This document shows, piece by piece, positions 8,214 to 17,977 of a stretch of DNA of 64,000 nt (position 1 is the first letter of the stretch; each line of letters starts with the position of its first letter). The DNA comes from Flavobacterium crocinum (GTDB taxonomy: Bacteria; Bacteroidota; Bacteroidia; Flavobacteriales; Flavobacteriaceae), in contig NZ_CP029255.1 of the NCBI RefSeq assembly GCF_003122385.1, positions 744,001 through 808,000 on the forward strand, written 5' to 3'. A model generated the notes under the pieces. It had not been told where the DNA came from. It made no database searches and was given only the letters and a program-made list of their open reading frames with translations. The position numbers and the translations under genes were made by a program.

Positions 8214-9371
8214 ATGCCACTATATCACAAACTTGGGGACTTCCCTCAAAAAAGACACACCCAATTCGAAAAACCAAACGGCGGATTTTATTACGAACAG
8301 TTATTTGGAACAGAAGGTTTCCATGGACATTCGTCATTGTCTTATCATGTTCACAGACCAACTCAGGTTAAAGAAATTTTAAACTCGTATTCGGTTGAAC
8401 CCAAAATTGCAATCGGAAAAAATATAAAATCATTACTTTTTAAAGGTTTTGAATTGAAACCTGAAAATGATTTTTTGGACAGCCGAAAAGCCATGTTAGT
8501 CAATAAAGACTGTATTATTGGTTTGGCCGCGCCGAAAGAATCACTTCGAAAGTATTTCTATAAAAATGCCGATGCCGATGAAATGCTTTTCATCCACAGA
8601 GGAAAAGGAAAACTAAGAACAATGTTAGGAAATATTCCGTTTGAATATGGCGATTATTTGATTGTTCCGCGCGGTATTATTTATCAAATCGAATTTGAAA
8701 CAGAAGACAACCGACTATTTTATGTAGAATCGTATTCTCCGTTTTATACTCCAAAACGATACAAAAATCAATCAGGTCAGCATTTAGAGCATTCTCCATT
8801 TTGTGAGCGTGATTTTATTTTGCCAAACGAACTTGAAACGCATGACGAAAAAGGCGATTTTTTAATTAAAATCAAAAAAGAAGGCATGATGCATGAAGTA
8901 GTTTATGCAACGCATCCTTTTGACGTTGTGGGCTGGGATGGTTACAATTTTCCATACGGATTCTCCATTCACAATTTCGAACCTATAACGGGGCGTGTCC
9001 ACCAACCGCCACCGGTACACCAGACTTTTGAAACGGCAACTTTTGTTGTTTGTTCTTTCTGCCCAAGACTTTACGATTATCATCCAAAAGCAATTCCAGC
9101 ACCGTATAATCACAGCAATATAGATTCTGACGAAGTACTATATTATGTAGATGGTGATTTTATGAGCCGAAATAATATTGAGCAAGGACATATTACTTTA
9201 CATCCAAAAGGGATTCCGCACGGACCAGCGCCTGGAGCAATGGAACGCAGTATCGGCCATAAAGAAACTCAGGAATTAGCTGTTATGGTGGATACTTTCC
9301 GTCCATTAATGGTTACTGAAGAAGCTATGGGTCTTGATGATGGTCAATACTACAAATCCTGGTGTGAATAA
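8214..9371 (+). CDS. hgd: Homogentisate 1,2-dioxygenase
   Basis: 385 residues. Opens the aromatic ring of homogentisate to maleylacetoacetate, the Fe(II)-dependent central step of tyrosine and phenylalanine breakdown. Recognisable features are the N-terminal MPLYHKLGDFPQKRHTQF and the C-terminal double-stranded beta-helix with the metal-site segments PPPVHQTFE and HPKGIPHGPAPGAMERS. It is followed by hppD, the preceding enzyme in the pathway, so both steps from 4-hydroxyphenylpyruvate are encoded together. Maleylacetoacetate isomerase and fumarylacetoacetase are not in the window. Confidence 0.93.
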   Translation: MPLYHKLGDFPQKRHTQFEKPNGGFYYEQLFGTEGFHGHSSLSYHVHRPTQVKEILNSYSVEPKIAIGKNIKSLLFKGFELKPENDFLDSRKAMLVNKDCIIGLAAPKESLRKYFYKNADADEMLFIHRGKGKLRTMLGNIPFEYGDYLIVPRGIIYQIEFETEDNRLFYVESYSPFYTPKRYKNQSGQHLEHSPFCERDFILPNELETHDEKGDFLIKIKKEGMMHEVVYATHPFDVVGWDGYNFPYGFSIHNFEPITGRVHQPPPVHQTFETATFVVCSFCPRLYDYHPKAIPAPYNHSNIDSDEVLYYVDGDFMSRNNIEQGHITLHPKGIPHGPAPGAMERSIGHKETQELAVMVDTFRPLMVTEEAMGLDDGQYYKSWCE

Positions 9372-9387
9372 ATTTCACTTTCGATCT

Positions 9388-9474
9388 AACCGCAAAGTTC
9401 GCAAGGATTTTACGCAAAGATCGCTATAAAAAACTTTGCGAACTTTGCGATTTTCTTAGCGCCTTTGCGGTTAA
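9388..9474. repeat. Imperfect inverted repeat (CGCAAAG words) between hgd and hppD
   Basis: TAACCGCAAAGTTCGCAAGG at the left pairs with CTTAGCGCCTTTGCGGTTA at the right, with an inner AACTTTGCGAACTTTGCGA. Built from repeated CGCAAAG words, like the element before nadD. It is in the spacer of a two-gene catabolic unit and could form a long hairpin in the mRNA. Confidence 0.75.
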
Positions 9475-9532
9475 AAAAAATCAAACACAACATTTCGGTT
9501 TTATCAAATAACCGATTAAACAAATAAACATC

Positions 9533-10693
9533 ATGTCAAAAGAAGTAAAATCAGTAGAATACGGATTAGAGAAAATATTTGAAGGAGCACAGGATTTCCT
9601 TCCATTATTGGGAACAGATTATGTAGAGTTTTATGTAGGAAATGCAAAACAATCTGCACATTATTATAAAACTGCTTTCGGATATCAGTCATTGGCTTAT
9701 GCCGGATTGGAAACTGGAGTAAAAGACAAAGCTTCTTATGTTTTGAAGCAAGATAAAATCAGAATTGTTTTGACAACACCATTAACAGCTGATTCTCCAA
9801 TCAACGAACATTTGAAAAAACATGGAGACGGAGTAAAAGTTGCAGCACTTTGGGTTGAAGATGCTACAAAATCTTACGAAGAAACCATGAAACGTGGCGC
9901 ACGTTCTTTCATGGAACCAACTGTTGAAGAAGATGAGTTTGGTCAGGTAGTTCGTTCTGGAATTTACACTTATGGAGAAACGGTTCACATTTTTGTAGAA
10001 AGAAAAAACTACAATGGTGTTTTCCTGCCAGGCTATAAAGAATGGAAATCAGATTACAATCCAGAACCAACAGGATTAAAATACATTGATCACATGGTTG
10101 GAAATGTAGGTTGGAACGAAATGAATACTTGGGTAAAATTCTACGAAGACGTTATGGGATTCGTGAACTTTTTATCTTTTGATGACAAACAAATCACTAC
10201 AGAATATTCTGCATTGATGAGTAAAGTAATGTCAAATGGGAACGGAAGGATCAAATTCCCAATCAACGAACCAGCAGAAGGAAAGAAAAAATCACAAATC
10301 GAAGAATATTTAGATTTCTATGGTGGACCTGGAATTCAGCATATTGCCATTGCAACCGATGATATTATTAAAACAGTATCGCAGCTAAGAGCACGCGGTG
10401 TTGAATTTTTATCAGCTCCTCCTCATACTTATTATGAAGCAATCCCTGAAAGATTAGGCGTTCATATGGATATGATGAAAGAAGATATTAATGAAATAGA
10501 AAAACTGGCTATCATGGTTGATGCCGATGAAGACGGTTACCTTTTACAAATATTTACAAAACCAGTTCAGGACAGACCGACGCTTTTCTTCGAAATTATT
10601 CAAAGAATGGGCGCAAAAGGATTTGGTGCAGGTAACTTTAAAGCGCTTTTTGAGTCAATTGAGAGAGAACAAGAATTAAGAGGAACTTTGTAA
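9533..10693 (+). CDS. hppD: 4-hydroxyphenylpyruvate dioxygenase
   Basis: 386 residues. Converts 4-hydroxyphenylpyruvate to homogentisate with a non-haem iron. Two vicinal-oxygen-chelate domains are visible: residues about 20-165 (DYVEFYVGNAKQSAHYYKTA) and about 180-370 (YIDHMVGNVGWNEMNTWVKF). Iron ligands are expected at the His in YIDHMVGNV, the His in GIQHIAIATDDI and the Glu in PTLFFEIIQRMG, all present. Located directly after hgd in the same direction. Confidence 0.95.
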   Translation: MSKEVKSVEYGLEKIFEGAQDFLPLLGTDYVEFYVGNAKQSAHYYKTAFGYQSLAYAGLETGVKDKASYVLKQDKIRIVLTTPLTADSPINEHLKKHGDGVKVAALWVEDATKSYEETMKRGARSFMEPTVEEDEFGQVVRSGIYTYGETVHIFVERKNYNGVFLPGYKEWKSDYNPEPTGLKYIDHMVGNVGWNEMNTWVKFYEDVMGFVNFLSFDDKQITTEYSALMSKVMSNGNGRIKFPINEPAEGKKKSQIEEYLDFYGGPGIQHIAIATDDIIKTVSQLRARGVEFLSAPPHTYYEAIPERLGVHMDMMKEDINEIEKLAIMVDADEDGYLLQIFTKPVQDRPTLFFEIIQRMGAKGFGAGNFKALFESIEREQELRGTL

Positions 10694-10780
10694 AAATGCA
10701 TTTTTTTTGCATTTAAACGAGGATTTCACCAAAAAACGATGCTTTTTTTGCAAATGTTATGTTAAACTTGACTTTGGCTA

Positions 10781-10810
10781 TTTGAAATCTGAACTTTCTA
10801 TCTATCTTTG
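10781..10810 (+). promoter_or_regulatory. Promoter for a short transcript after hppD
   Basis: TTTG at 10781-10784 and TATCTTTG at 10803-10810 are separated by 18 bases, close to the Bacteroidota consensus TTTG-N19-TAnnTTTG. Transcription would begin near 10816. No open reading frame follows before the terminator at 10894-10926. Confidence 0.7.
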
Positions 10811-10815
10811 CACTC

Positions 10816-10926
10816 GCAAATCAGGAAGGGGTGGTTTCCTTCCGAATTGATATAAATTTCATAATTTATAGTTTTTTGGTTAGTTAATAGCATAAAAACT
10901 CAGTCATCCTTGACTGAGTTTTTTTG
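10816..10926 (+). ncRNA. Candidate small RNA of about 110 nt
   Basis: The interval is bounded by a good promoter (TATCTTTG at 10803) and a strong intrinsic terminator. Three hairpins can be drawn: GGAAGG/CCTTCC near 10825-10845, ATAAATT-TCAT-AATTTAT near 10852-10869, and the terminator stem at 10896-10921. No plausible coding frame lies inside. It could be a free-standing regulatory RNA or a prematurely terminated leader of the downstream DUF3108-kynA operon, whose start codon is 66 bases beyond the terminator. Its family is not identified; comparison with Bacteroidota RNA motifs in Rfam would settle it. Confidence 0.55.
10894..10926 (+). terminator. Strong intrinsic terminator
   Basis: AAACTCAGTCA, a TCCT loop, then TGACTGAGTTT and a run of seven T in total. 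An 11-bp perfect stem. Ends the candidate small RNA. Confidence 0.85.
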
Positions 10927-10991
10927 TTTTGGTACATTTGGAATAGAATTTGCATTTATTTATCTTTATAATAGAATGTAAAAAATGTACT

Positions 10992-11765
10992 ATGAAAAAA
11001 CTCATATTCACTATATTAGCCTTTACTTGCTTAGCCTTCGACTCCCAAAAAGAGGATTCTTTTGACACTGGAGAATTCTTCAAATTTCGAATTCACTACG
11101 GAATTGTAAATGCCGGATATGCCACTTTAGAGTTAAAAGATGCCACCATCAGCAACAAAAAAGTATTTCATGCTGTAGGTAAAGGCTATACAACCGGAAT
11201 GTCAAAATTCTTTTTTAAGGTCGAAGATTTATACGAAAGTTATTTTGACAAAGAATCCGGAAATCCCTATCGATATGTTCGCAAAATTGACGAAGGCGGT
11301 TATACTAAAAATCAAGAAGGTTTTTTCAATCAAAACGAAAACAAGGTTTTAGTAAAAGATTACAAAAGAAAATCAGAAAAAACTATTGTAATTACTGATA
11401 ATGTGCAGGATATTGTTTCGTCTTTTTATTTTTTAAGAAACCATCCCAGCATTGACAAATTGAAATCTGGCGAAGCCATTACAATCGATATGTTTTTTGA
11501 TGATGAAATCACAAAATTTAAGTTAAAATTTGTAGGCCGTCAAGATATTACAACTAAATTTGGAACCGTTTCTACGATGGTATTTAAGCCATTGGTACAG
11601 ACTGGAAGAGTCTTTAAAGAAAAAGAAAGTTTAACGCTCTGGATAACAGACGACGACAATAAAATTCCAATTAGAATTAAAGCAGATCTCGCAGTTGGCT
11701 CGCTAAAAGCAGATCTCGATGAATATAAAGGATTGAAAAGTCCGCTTAAAGTAAAAAAGAAATGA
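10992..11765 (+). CDS. DUF3108 domain-containing exported protein
   Basis: About 257 residues from the ATG at 10992; the 14-residue upstream extension is discarded because MKKLIFTILAFTCLAFDSQ is an obvious signal peptide. The body matches DUF3108 (FKFRIHYGIVNAGYATLEL, later SFYFLRN and LTLWITDDDNKIPIRIKADL), a periplasmic beta-rich family of unknown function. Its stop codon overlaps the kynA start (ATGA), so the two are translationally coupled. Confidence 0.82.
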   Translation: MKKLIFTILAFTCLAFDSQKEDSFDTGEFFKFRIHYGIVNAGYATLELKDATISNKKVFHAVGKGYTTGMSKFFFKVEDLYESYFDKESGNPYRYVRKIDEGGYTKNQEGFFNQNENKVLVKDYKRKSEKTIVITDNVQDIVSSFYFLRNHPSIDKLKSGEAITIDMFFDDEITKFKLKFVGRQDITTKFGTVSTMVFKPLVQTGRVFKEKESLTLWITDDDNKIPIRIKADLAVGSLKADLDEYKGLKSPLKVKKK

Positions 11766-12703
11766 ATTTAACTGATAATTCAGAAGCAATTTTAAAAGAA
11801 ATTGATCTTAAATTTCAAGCCATAAATCAAAAAACCGATGTACAGTTGGAAGGATTGCTTTGGGCTAAACCAATCACCTATTGGGACTACATTCAAACCG
11901 ATGCTCTTTTAAATTTACAAATTCAACGCACCACACTTCCTGACGAAATGGTTTTTATCATGTATCATCAGGTAAACGAATTGATCTTCAAAATGATTTT
12001 GTGGGAAATTGATCAGATTGCTGAAAAAGAAAACATTGAAGTTGATTTTTTCAGTGAAAGATTATCCAGAATTACAAGATATTTTGACATGCTTACCAAT
12101 TCGTTTAGTATTATGGAAAACGGAATGGAAGTTGACCAATATATGAAGTTCAGAAATACACTTACACCGGCAAGTGGTTTTCAGAGTGCACAATACAGAA
12201 TGATCGAATTTGCTTCTACTGATGTTATCAATTTAACAGACCGCAGATACAAACCCAATTTTGACGAAAACACCGATCTTGAAACTAGTTTTGAACATTT
12301 ATATTGGCAAGCTGCCGGAAAAGATTATCATACTGGCGAGAAATCTTATTTGCTACAGGAATTCGAAAACAAATACAAAGTTCAATTCTTAAGACAAATG
12401 TCAACTTTCAAAACAAAAAATATCTGGCAAAAATTTTCTCAACTCCCGGAAAGCGACCAGCAAAATCCTGAATTAATTTCGGCAATGCGCCATTACGATA
12501 AAACGGTGAATATCACTTGGGTTATGCAACATCTTAATACTGCCAGAAAGTATATTTTGGAAAGCGGAAAAGGGAATGGAGAAGCTACAGGAGGAAGTGA
12601 CTGGCAAAAATATATGCATCCAAAATACCAAAGACGCATCTTTTTTCCTAAATTGTGGACCGAAGAAGAATTGTCCAATTGGGGAAATGAAACCGAGGTT
12701 TAA
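11762..12703 (+). CDS. kynA: Tryptophan 2,3-dioxygenase
   Basis: 313 residues. Haem enzyme that oxidises tryptophan to N-formylkynurenine, the first step of the kynurenine pathway. Motifs of the family include MVFIMYHQVNELIFKMILWE (substrate pocket and haem region), PASGFQSAQYRMIEF, and the C-terminal GGSDWQKYMHPKYQRRIFF. Longer than the usual proteobacterial form (about 280) and typical of Bacteroidota. It starts inside the stop codon of the DUF3108 gene. Confidence 0.93.
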   Translation: MNLTDNSEAILKEIDLKFQAINQKTDVQLEGLLWAKPITYWDYIQTDALLNLQIQRTTLPDEMVFIMYHQVNELIFKMILWEIDQIAEKENIEVDFFSERLSRITRYFDMLTNSFSIMENGMEVDQYMKFRNTLTPASGFQSAQYRMIEFASTDVINLTDRRYKPNFDENTDLETSFEHLYWQAAGKDYHTGEKSYLLQEFENKYKVQFLRQMSTFKTKNIWQKFSQLPESDQQNPELISAMRHYDKTVNITWVMQHLNTARKYILESGKGNGEATGGSDWQKYMHPKYQRRIFFPKLWTEEELSNWGNETEV

Positions 12704-12727
12704 TTTCGCCACAAAAATCCCAAAAGT

Positions 12728-13948
12728 TTGAAAAAAGCAGTCGTAATTTTAATTGTCTTGTTTTCTATTTTTTCATGTAAAAAAGCAGAAGAAAAAGTAG
12801 AAACCAAAATTACTAAACCAGCAACCAAAAAAATAGAATTCGGTTTTAATTACGCAGATTTCAATGTTGTTAATGATACAATCTCAAAAGGAGATTCTTT
12901 CGGATCGATTTTACAAAGTCAAAATATCGGAGACAAAAAAGTACATGATATTGTAGAACAAGTCAAAGATTCTTTCAATGTAAGATCAATTCGTTACAAC
13001 AAACCTTTCACTTTACTTCGTTCAAAAAACAAAACCAACAATCTTCAGGTTTTTATTTATCAGCCAGACGCTTTAAGTTATTATGTAATTGATTTAAGAG
13101 ATAGCATTGCTAAGGCATACAAAAAAGTAAAACCTGTTACTTTAAAAAGAAAAATCATTGGAGGTGTTTTAAAAAGTTCTTTATCTGAAACTTTAGGAAA
13201 CGAAAGTGTGGAAACAGCTTTGGCTAGCAGAATCACAAAAGTATTTTCATGGTCTATTGACTTCTTCAAACTTAAAAAAGGAGATCGTTACGGATTAATT
13301 TTCACAGAACGTTTTATCAACGGAAAAACATATGACGGTGTAGAAGATCTTGAAGCCGCATTTTTTGAATATAAAGGAAAAATTATTTACGCCTTTCCTT
13401 TTGAAAAAGATACTACTTCCGGAAAAATTGAATATTATGACGATGAAGGAAAAACACTAAAAAACTTCTTCTTAAAAACACCAATCAAATTCAGCCGAAT
13501 CACTTCAAGATTCACGATGAATAGATTCCACCCAGTTCAACATACTTGGAAGGCCCACAAAGGAACTGATTATGCAGCTCCAACTGGAACACCAATTTCT
13601 ACCACAGCTTCCGGAGTTGTTGAAACTACTGGATATACAGCTGGAAACGGAAACTTTGTAAAAGTAAAACACAACGGAACCTACTCTACTCAATATTTAC
13701 ACATGTCAAAAATCCTGGTTCGCCGCGGTCAGCGTGTAACACAAGGACAGACTATTGGTTTGGTTGGAAGCACTGGTTTAGCTTCTGGTCCTCATGTTTG
13801 TTATCGTTTCTGGAAAAACGGCGTTCAGGTTGATGCGCTTCGATTGAATCTTCCAACTGGAGAATCTTTAACAGGAAGTGACAGAACTCGTTTTATGCAA
13901 CAAATTGAACCTTTGAAAAGAGAATTAGACAGCATTGGGAATTTGTAA
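12728..13948 (+). CDS. M23 (LytM) family lipoprotein with altered zinc motif
   Basis: 406 residues starting at TTG 12728, which gives a lipoprotein signal (MKKAVVILIVLFSIFSCKK, lipid Cys17). A LysM/OapA-like linker region precedes a C-terminal LytM domain at about 255-385. Zinc ligands His277 and Asp281 (HKGTD) and the catalytic His325 (YLHM) are present, but the usual HxH reads His356-Val-Cys358, so the second histidine is cysteine. The family cleaves peptidoglycan cross-links or, when degenerate, activates other hydrolases. Whether this one is active is uncertain. 24 bases after kynA. Confidence 0.87.
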   Translation: MKKAVVILIVLFSIFSCKKAEEKVETKITKPATKKIEFGFNYADFNVVNDTISKGDSFGSILQSQNIGDKKVHDIVEQVKDSFNVRSIRYNKPFTLLRSKNKTNNLQVFIYQPDALSYYVIDLRDSIAKAYKKVKPVTLKRKIIGGVLKSSLSETLGNESVETALASRITKVFSWSIDFFKLKKGDRYGLIFTERFINGKTYDGVEDLEAAFFEYKGKIIYAFPFEKDTTSGKIEYYDDEGKTLKNFFLKTPIKFSRITSRFTMNRFHPVQHTWKAHKGTDYAAPTGTPISTTASGVVETTGYTAGNGNFVKVKHNGTYSTQYLHMSKILVRRGQRVTQGQTIGLVGSTGLASGPHVCYRFWKNGVQVDALRLNLPTGESLTGSDRTRFMQQIEPLKRELDSIGNL

Positions 13949-13987
13949 GATTAAATTTCTATTTTAGCAAAAAATCCCAACATCTTT

Positions 13988-14659
13988 ATGATTGAAAATT
14001 TTATTGCTTTCCGAAATTTCCCAACCTTAGTTCAAGCCAAAGAACTTGAAGTATTATTGAAGAAAAACAATATAGAAACTATTTTAGCAGATAATCTTCC
14101 TCCTATTGATATTACATTTTCAGGAAGTACTTTGCAAAATCAATATGAAGTAAAAATAGATCCTTCAGATTTTGAAAAAGCGGAATTAATTTTAGAAAAT
14201 GAAACTGAAAATCTTCTTGAAACCATTGATTCAGATTATTATTTATTGAGTTTCACTAATGAAGAGTTATATGAGATTCTCTTAAACTCTGACGAATGGA
14301 ATGTTTTCGATTATAAGCTCGCTCAAAAACTTTTAACAGAACGAGGCAAAACTATAGATACTGATATGCTGGCATCTTTGAAAAAAGAGCGTTTAAAAAT
14401 TTTAGCAAAACCAGAAGAAAATCAAAAGCCGTGGATTATTGCTGGATACATTTTTTCACTTTTAGGCGGTGGCATTGGAATTGTTATTGGATATTCTCTT
14501 TGGAAATCAAAGAAAACGCTTCCAAATGGCGAAAGGGTTTATTCCTATTCTGAAGAAGACAGAAAACATGGAAAAACGATATTTTATATTAGTCTTATCG
14601 TTTTTCCTCTTTCATTTATTTTTAGTATTTTCTCAAATCCAGGAGATCTAAATTTCTAA
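13988..14659 (+). CDS. DUF2007 domain membrane protein
   Basis: 223 residues. The N-terminal 70 residues match DUF2007, a small ferredoxin-like fold that is often called a putative signal-transducing domain (FIAFRNFPTLVQAKELEVLL and VKIDPSDFEKAELIL). A variable middle follows, then two membrane segments near 147-166 and 196-214. No enzyme motif is seen. Likely an inner-membrane sensor or adaptor; function unknown. Confidence 0.72.
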   Translation: MIENFIAFRNFPTLVQAKELEVLLKKNNIETILADNLPPIDITFSGSTLQNQYEVKIDPSDFEKAELILENETENLLETIDSDYYLLSFTNEELYEILLNSDEWNVFDYKLAQKLLTERGKTIDTDMLASLKKERLKILAKPEENQKPWIIAGYIFSLLGGGIGIVIGYSLWKSKKTLPNGERVYSYSEEDRKHGKTIFYISLIVFPLSFIFSIFSNPGDLNF

Positions 14660-14685
14660 GTTTTTAATTCAAAAATAGAATCAAA

Positions 14686-15306
14686 ATGAAGAGTACACGC
14701 CTTAGAACTATTTATCATGAAACTTTTTCAGGTTTAAAATTGTTCTACAGAGACACCAATCTCTCTGAAAATCTAATTTTAAATTATAAAGTCGGACAGA
14801 TTATTCAGGAAAAAGGTTTTACTGACATGAGCTCGATTGGCGGAGGACTTTCGGGAAATTTGAGATATTTAATTGCGAGTTCCCATCCAAAAGATTTATC
14901 AAAATTTAATCCTGATTCTGCAAAAATTGGTCATTTTCTTTTAGATTCAATTGCTTATTTTAAAGTATTGGATATTCAGAAAATCGACAACAAAACACAG
15001 GTTTTCCTTTTGAATATTCCTGATATTTCTATTTCACTTTTTAAAAATTCCTCTTCCAATTTAGAAGAAGAAATTATAGAAAAAGCTCAAAAACGCTTTC
15101 GCGAAAAAATCGATTTGCCTTTAATTCCGGAATTACAAACCGAAGAATGGAAAGAAAGAACCAAATTGCCACTTGGAATGGATGAAAATGGATTATTATT
15201 TTTTGATGATTCTAAAATTAAAACAGAATCTCCAAAAAGAATTGATGTTGATATTAACAAGAAAGTTATAGAGATTAATAAGAAACCGTGGTGGAAGTTT
15301 TGGTAA
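14686..15306 (+). CDS. Hypothetical protein
   Basis: 206 residues, no family recognised. No signal peptide or membrane segment; the N-terminus is basic and hydrophilic. A Gly-rich turn (SSIGGGLSGNLRYLIASSHP) near residues 50-69 and a basic, tryptophan-rich tail ending NKKPWWKFW stand out. The tail resembles amphipathic membrane-association ends. It follows the DUF2007 gene by 26 bases in the same direction. Confidence 0.65.
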   Translation: MKSTRLRTIYHETFSGLKLFYRDTNLSENLILNYKVGQIIQEKGFTDMSSIGGGLSGNLRYLIASSHPKDLSKFNPDSAKIGHFLLDSIAYFKVLDIQKIDNKTQVFLLNIPDISISLFKNSSSNLEEEIIEKAQKRFREKIDLPLIPELQTEEWKERTKLPLGMDENGLLFFDDSKIKTESPKRIDVDINKKVIEINKKPWWKFW

Positions 15307-15385
15307 TTTTAAATATCAACTACTAATAAAGTAAAACCGCAAAACGATATTATAATTTTTCAGATCTGTAACTTATTTTTTTAAG

Positions 15386-16137
15386 ATGACTACTCCCAAT
15401 ACATTATTTAAAATAGCATTGAGTCTAACTCTTTTATTATTTATACAATCTGTTTCCGGACAAACATTAAAAGACTGTTCTTCATGCAAAACACACTTAA
15501 TCAAAAAAGAACAGATTAAAGGTTTAAACAGTGACAACATCAGACTATTAACTAATGAGATTTATGCAAGAAATGGATATACGTTTGAAAATTCAAGATT
15601 TCAGGAGTATTTTGAAAGCAAACCCTGGTACAAATCAATTGGAGACAACAAAAAAGTTGCTTTAAATGACATAGAAAAGAAGAACATTACCTTCTTAAAA
15701 GACATAACCAAGACTTTAGAAGATCAGAAAAAAGAGCTGACTTCACAACTTAAAAATTTTAAAGAACTCGTTAATCAGGATAAAATTACCGAATTAAAAA
15801 GCAATTTTAATTTTAGCTATGAGCAAAAAGATAATACTGTAGAAAAGAAACTATTAAAAGAAGTTTTCAGCAAAATCATCTTAACGACATCAATTATTAC
15901 AAAAACAAAGGAATGTTTAAAACAATTGAAGACAATGGATTTGTTCAGATTGAATACATGATTTATATTGAAAATGATGAAATCAGCATTTCATACAATT
16001 ATATGACGCATTCCAAAATTATTGAAGATTTTGATGAATATACCGATTATCATTCTGAAAGTGAATTCAGTTATATCTGGCAATTTAAGTTTATTTCAAA
16101 CAAACTCCATTTTATAAGACTCGCTATTGCAGGATAA
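15386..16137 (+). pseudogene. YARHG-domain exported protein, broken by a single-base frameshift
   Basis: The first frame encodes a signal peptide (ends SVSGQ) and a YARHG domain (NEIYARNGYTFENSRFQEYF). At about residue 163 it leaves the expected frame and ends at 15961 after an unrelated tail. The +1-shifted frame continues the protein (HLNDINYYKNKGMFKTIEDN) to a stop at 16137. One extra A in the AAAA run at 15872-15875 would join both halves into a 250-residue protein. It is either a real mutation, a phase-variable tract or a sequencing error. Confidence 0.8.
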
Positions 16138-16224
16138 GCTACAAAGGCAAAATACAACATAAAACGTTTTCGTAACTAATTGTTATATAATCGTGAACCG
16201 TTCCCCTTTTAAAAGTTATTTCAG

Positions 16225-16232
16225 TATTTTTG
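16225..16232 (+). promoter_or_regulatory. -7 element of the pgi promoter
   Basis: TATTTTTG matches TAnnTTTG exactly, 34 bases before the pgi ATG. The -33 region (about 16203) is not a good TTG. Confidence 0.45.
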
Positions 16233-16265
16233 TGTTTCAGAAAACAAACTCAATTATAGATAAAA

Positions 16266-17909
16266 ATGGCTTTAAACACAACAAACCCAACCGGGACTGA
16301 AGCGTGGAAAAATCTCCAAAATCACTATAACGCAATTCACGAAACCACAATACAAGAATTGTTTCAACAAGATAGTGCACGTGCCGAAAAATTTCATTTA
16401 CAATGGAATGACTTTTTAGTAGATTACTCAAAAAACAACATCAGTCAGGAAACTGTTTCTCTTTTATTAGAATTAGCAAATTCAATTGGATTAAAAGATG
16501 CAATTTCTCAATATTTTGGAGGAGAATTAATCAACCAAACTGAAAATCGCGCTGTATTACACACTGCTTTACGCGCTCCAGAATCAGCAGTTATTACTGT
16601 TGATGGAGAAAATGTAATTCCAGAAGTTTTCGAAGTAAAAAATAAAATCAAACAATTTACAGAAGAAGTTATTTCCGGTCAAAGAAAAGGATACACAGGA
16701 AAAGCTTTTACTGACATTGTAAATATCGGAATTGGTGGTTCTGACTTAGGACCAGTTATGGCTGTAGAAGCTTTACAGTTTTACAAAAACCATCTAAATA
16801 CTCATTTCGTTTCTAATGTTGATGGCGATCACGTAAACGAAATCATCAAAAAACTAAATCCTGAAACTACTTTATTTGTTATTGTTTCTAAAACTTTTAC
16901 AACTCAGGAAACACTTTCGAATTCAGAAACTATTAAAGAATGGTTTTTAAAATCAGCTTCTCAGGAAGATATTGCAAAACATTTCGTAGCAGTTTCGACA
17001 AACATTCAGAAAGTAACAGAATTTGGAATTAATCCAGACAATGTTTTCCCAATGTGGGACTGGGTTGGAGGAAGATTTTCTTTATGGAGCGCAGTTGGTC
17101 TAAGTATCGCTTTAGCCGTTGGTTTTGATAATTATAATGATTTATTGAAAGGCGCTAATGAAATGGATGAGCATTTCAAATCTGCAGAATTTGACGAAAA
17201 CATTCCGACAATTTTGGCTTTGTTAAGTATTTGGTACAATAATTTTTATGGTGCTGAAAGTGAAGCTTTGATTCCGTACACACAATATTTATCAAAATTA
17301 GCTCCCTATTTACAACAGGCTTTCATGGAAAGCAACGGAAAAAGTGTTGGCCGTGATGGCAAACCTGTTAACTACCAAACGGGAACTATCATCTGGGGAG
17401 AACCGGGAACAAACTCTCAGCACGCTTTCTTCCAGTTAATTCACCAGGGAACAAAAAGAATCCCAACAGATTTCGTTGGATTCGTAAAACCACTTTATGG
17501 AAACGAAGATCACCACGATAAATTAATGTCCAATTTCTTCGCTCAGACAGAAGCTTTAATGAATGGAAAAACAGAAGCTCAGGTTCAGGCAGAATTTGAC
17601 AAACAAGGACTTTCAGCAGATAAAGCTTCTTACCTATTACCTTTTAAAGTATTTACAGGAAATAAACCTACCAACACCATTTTAATTCAGAAGCTTACAC
17701 CAAAAAGTTTAGGCTCTTTAATTGCACTATATGAACATAAAATTTTCGTGCAAGGCGTTATCTGGAATATTTTCAGTTTTGATCAATGGGGAGTTGAATT
17801 AGGAAAACAATTAGCTAATTCTATCCTTGACGAGATCAATTCTAAAACTGTTAAAAGTCATGATAGTTCAACTTCATTTTTGTTGAATCATTTCCTAAAA
17901 AATAAATAA
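16266..17909 (+). CDS. pgi: Glucose-6-phosphate isomerase
   Basis: 547 residues, the long E. coli-like form. Interconverts glucose-6-phosphate and fructose-6-phosphate. Signature segments: [17 protein letters not shown], the phosphate-binding [34 protein letters not shown], and the catalytic region [19 protein letters not shown]. Single gene with its own promoter and followed by a strong terminator. Confidence 0.97.
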   Translation: MALNTTNPTGTEAWKNLQNHYNAIHETTIQELFQQDSARAEKFHLQWNDFLVDYSKNNISQETVSLLLELANSIGLKDAISQYFGGELINQTENRAVLHTALRAPESAVITVDGENVIPEVFEVKNKIKQFTEEVISGQRKGYTGKAFTDIVNIGIGGSDLGPVMAVEALQFYKNHLNTHFVSNVDGDHVNEIIKKLNPETTLFVIVSKTFTTQETLSNSETIKEWFLKSASQEDIAKHFVAVSTNIQKVTEFGINPDNVFPMWDWVGGRFSLWSAVGLSIALAVGFDNYNDLLKGANEMDEHFKSAEFDENIPTILALLSIWYNNFYGAESEALIPYTQYLSKLAPYLQQAFMESNGKSVGRDGKPVNYQTGTIIWGEPGTNSQHAFFQLIHQGTKRIPTDFVGFVKPLYGNEDHHDKLMSNFFAQTEALMNGKTEAQVQAEFDKQGLSADKASYLLPFKVFTGNKPTNTILIQKLTPKSLGSLIALYEHKIFVQGVIWNIFSFDQWGVELGKQLANSILDEINSKTVKSHDSSTSFLLNHFLKNK

Positions 17910-17941
17910 AACCAGAAATTTAAAAATTTCATAACATTTTG

Positions 17942-17977
17942 AAACGCCTTAATTTAATCGAAATTAAGGCGTTTTTT
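17942..17977 (+). terminator. Terminator after pgi
   Basis: AAACGCCTTAATTT pairs with AAATTAAGGCGTTT around AATCG, followed by a T-run. A 14-bp perfect stem, 33 bases after the pgi stop. An open frame at 17939-18166 runs through it and is not a gene. Confidence 0.9.
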
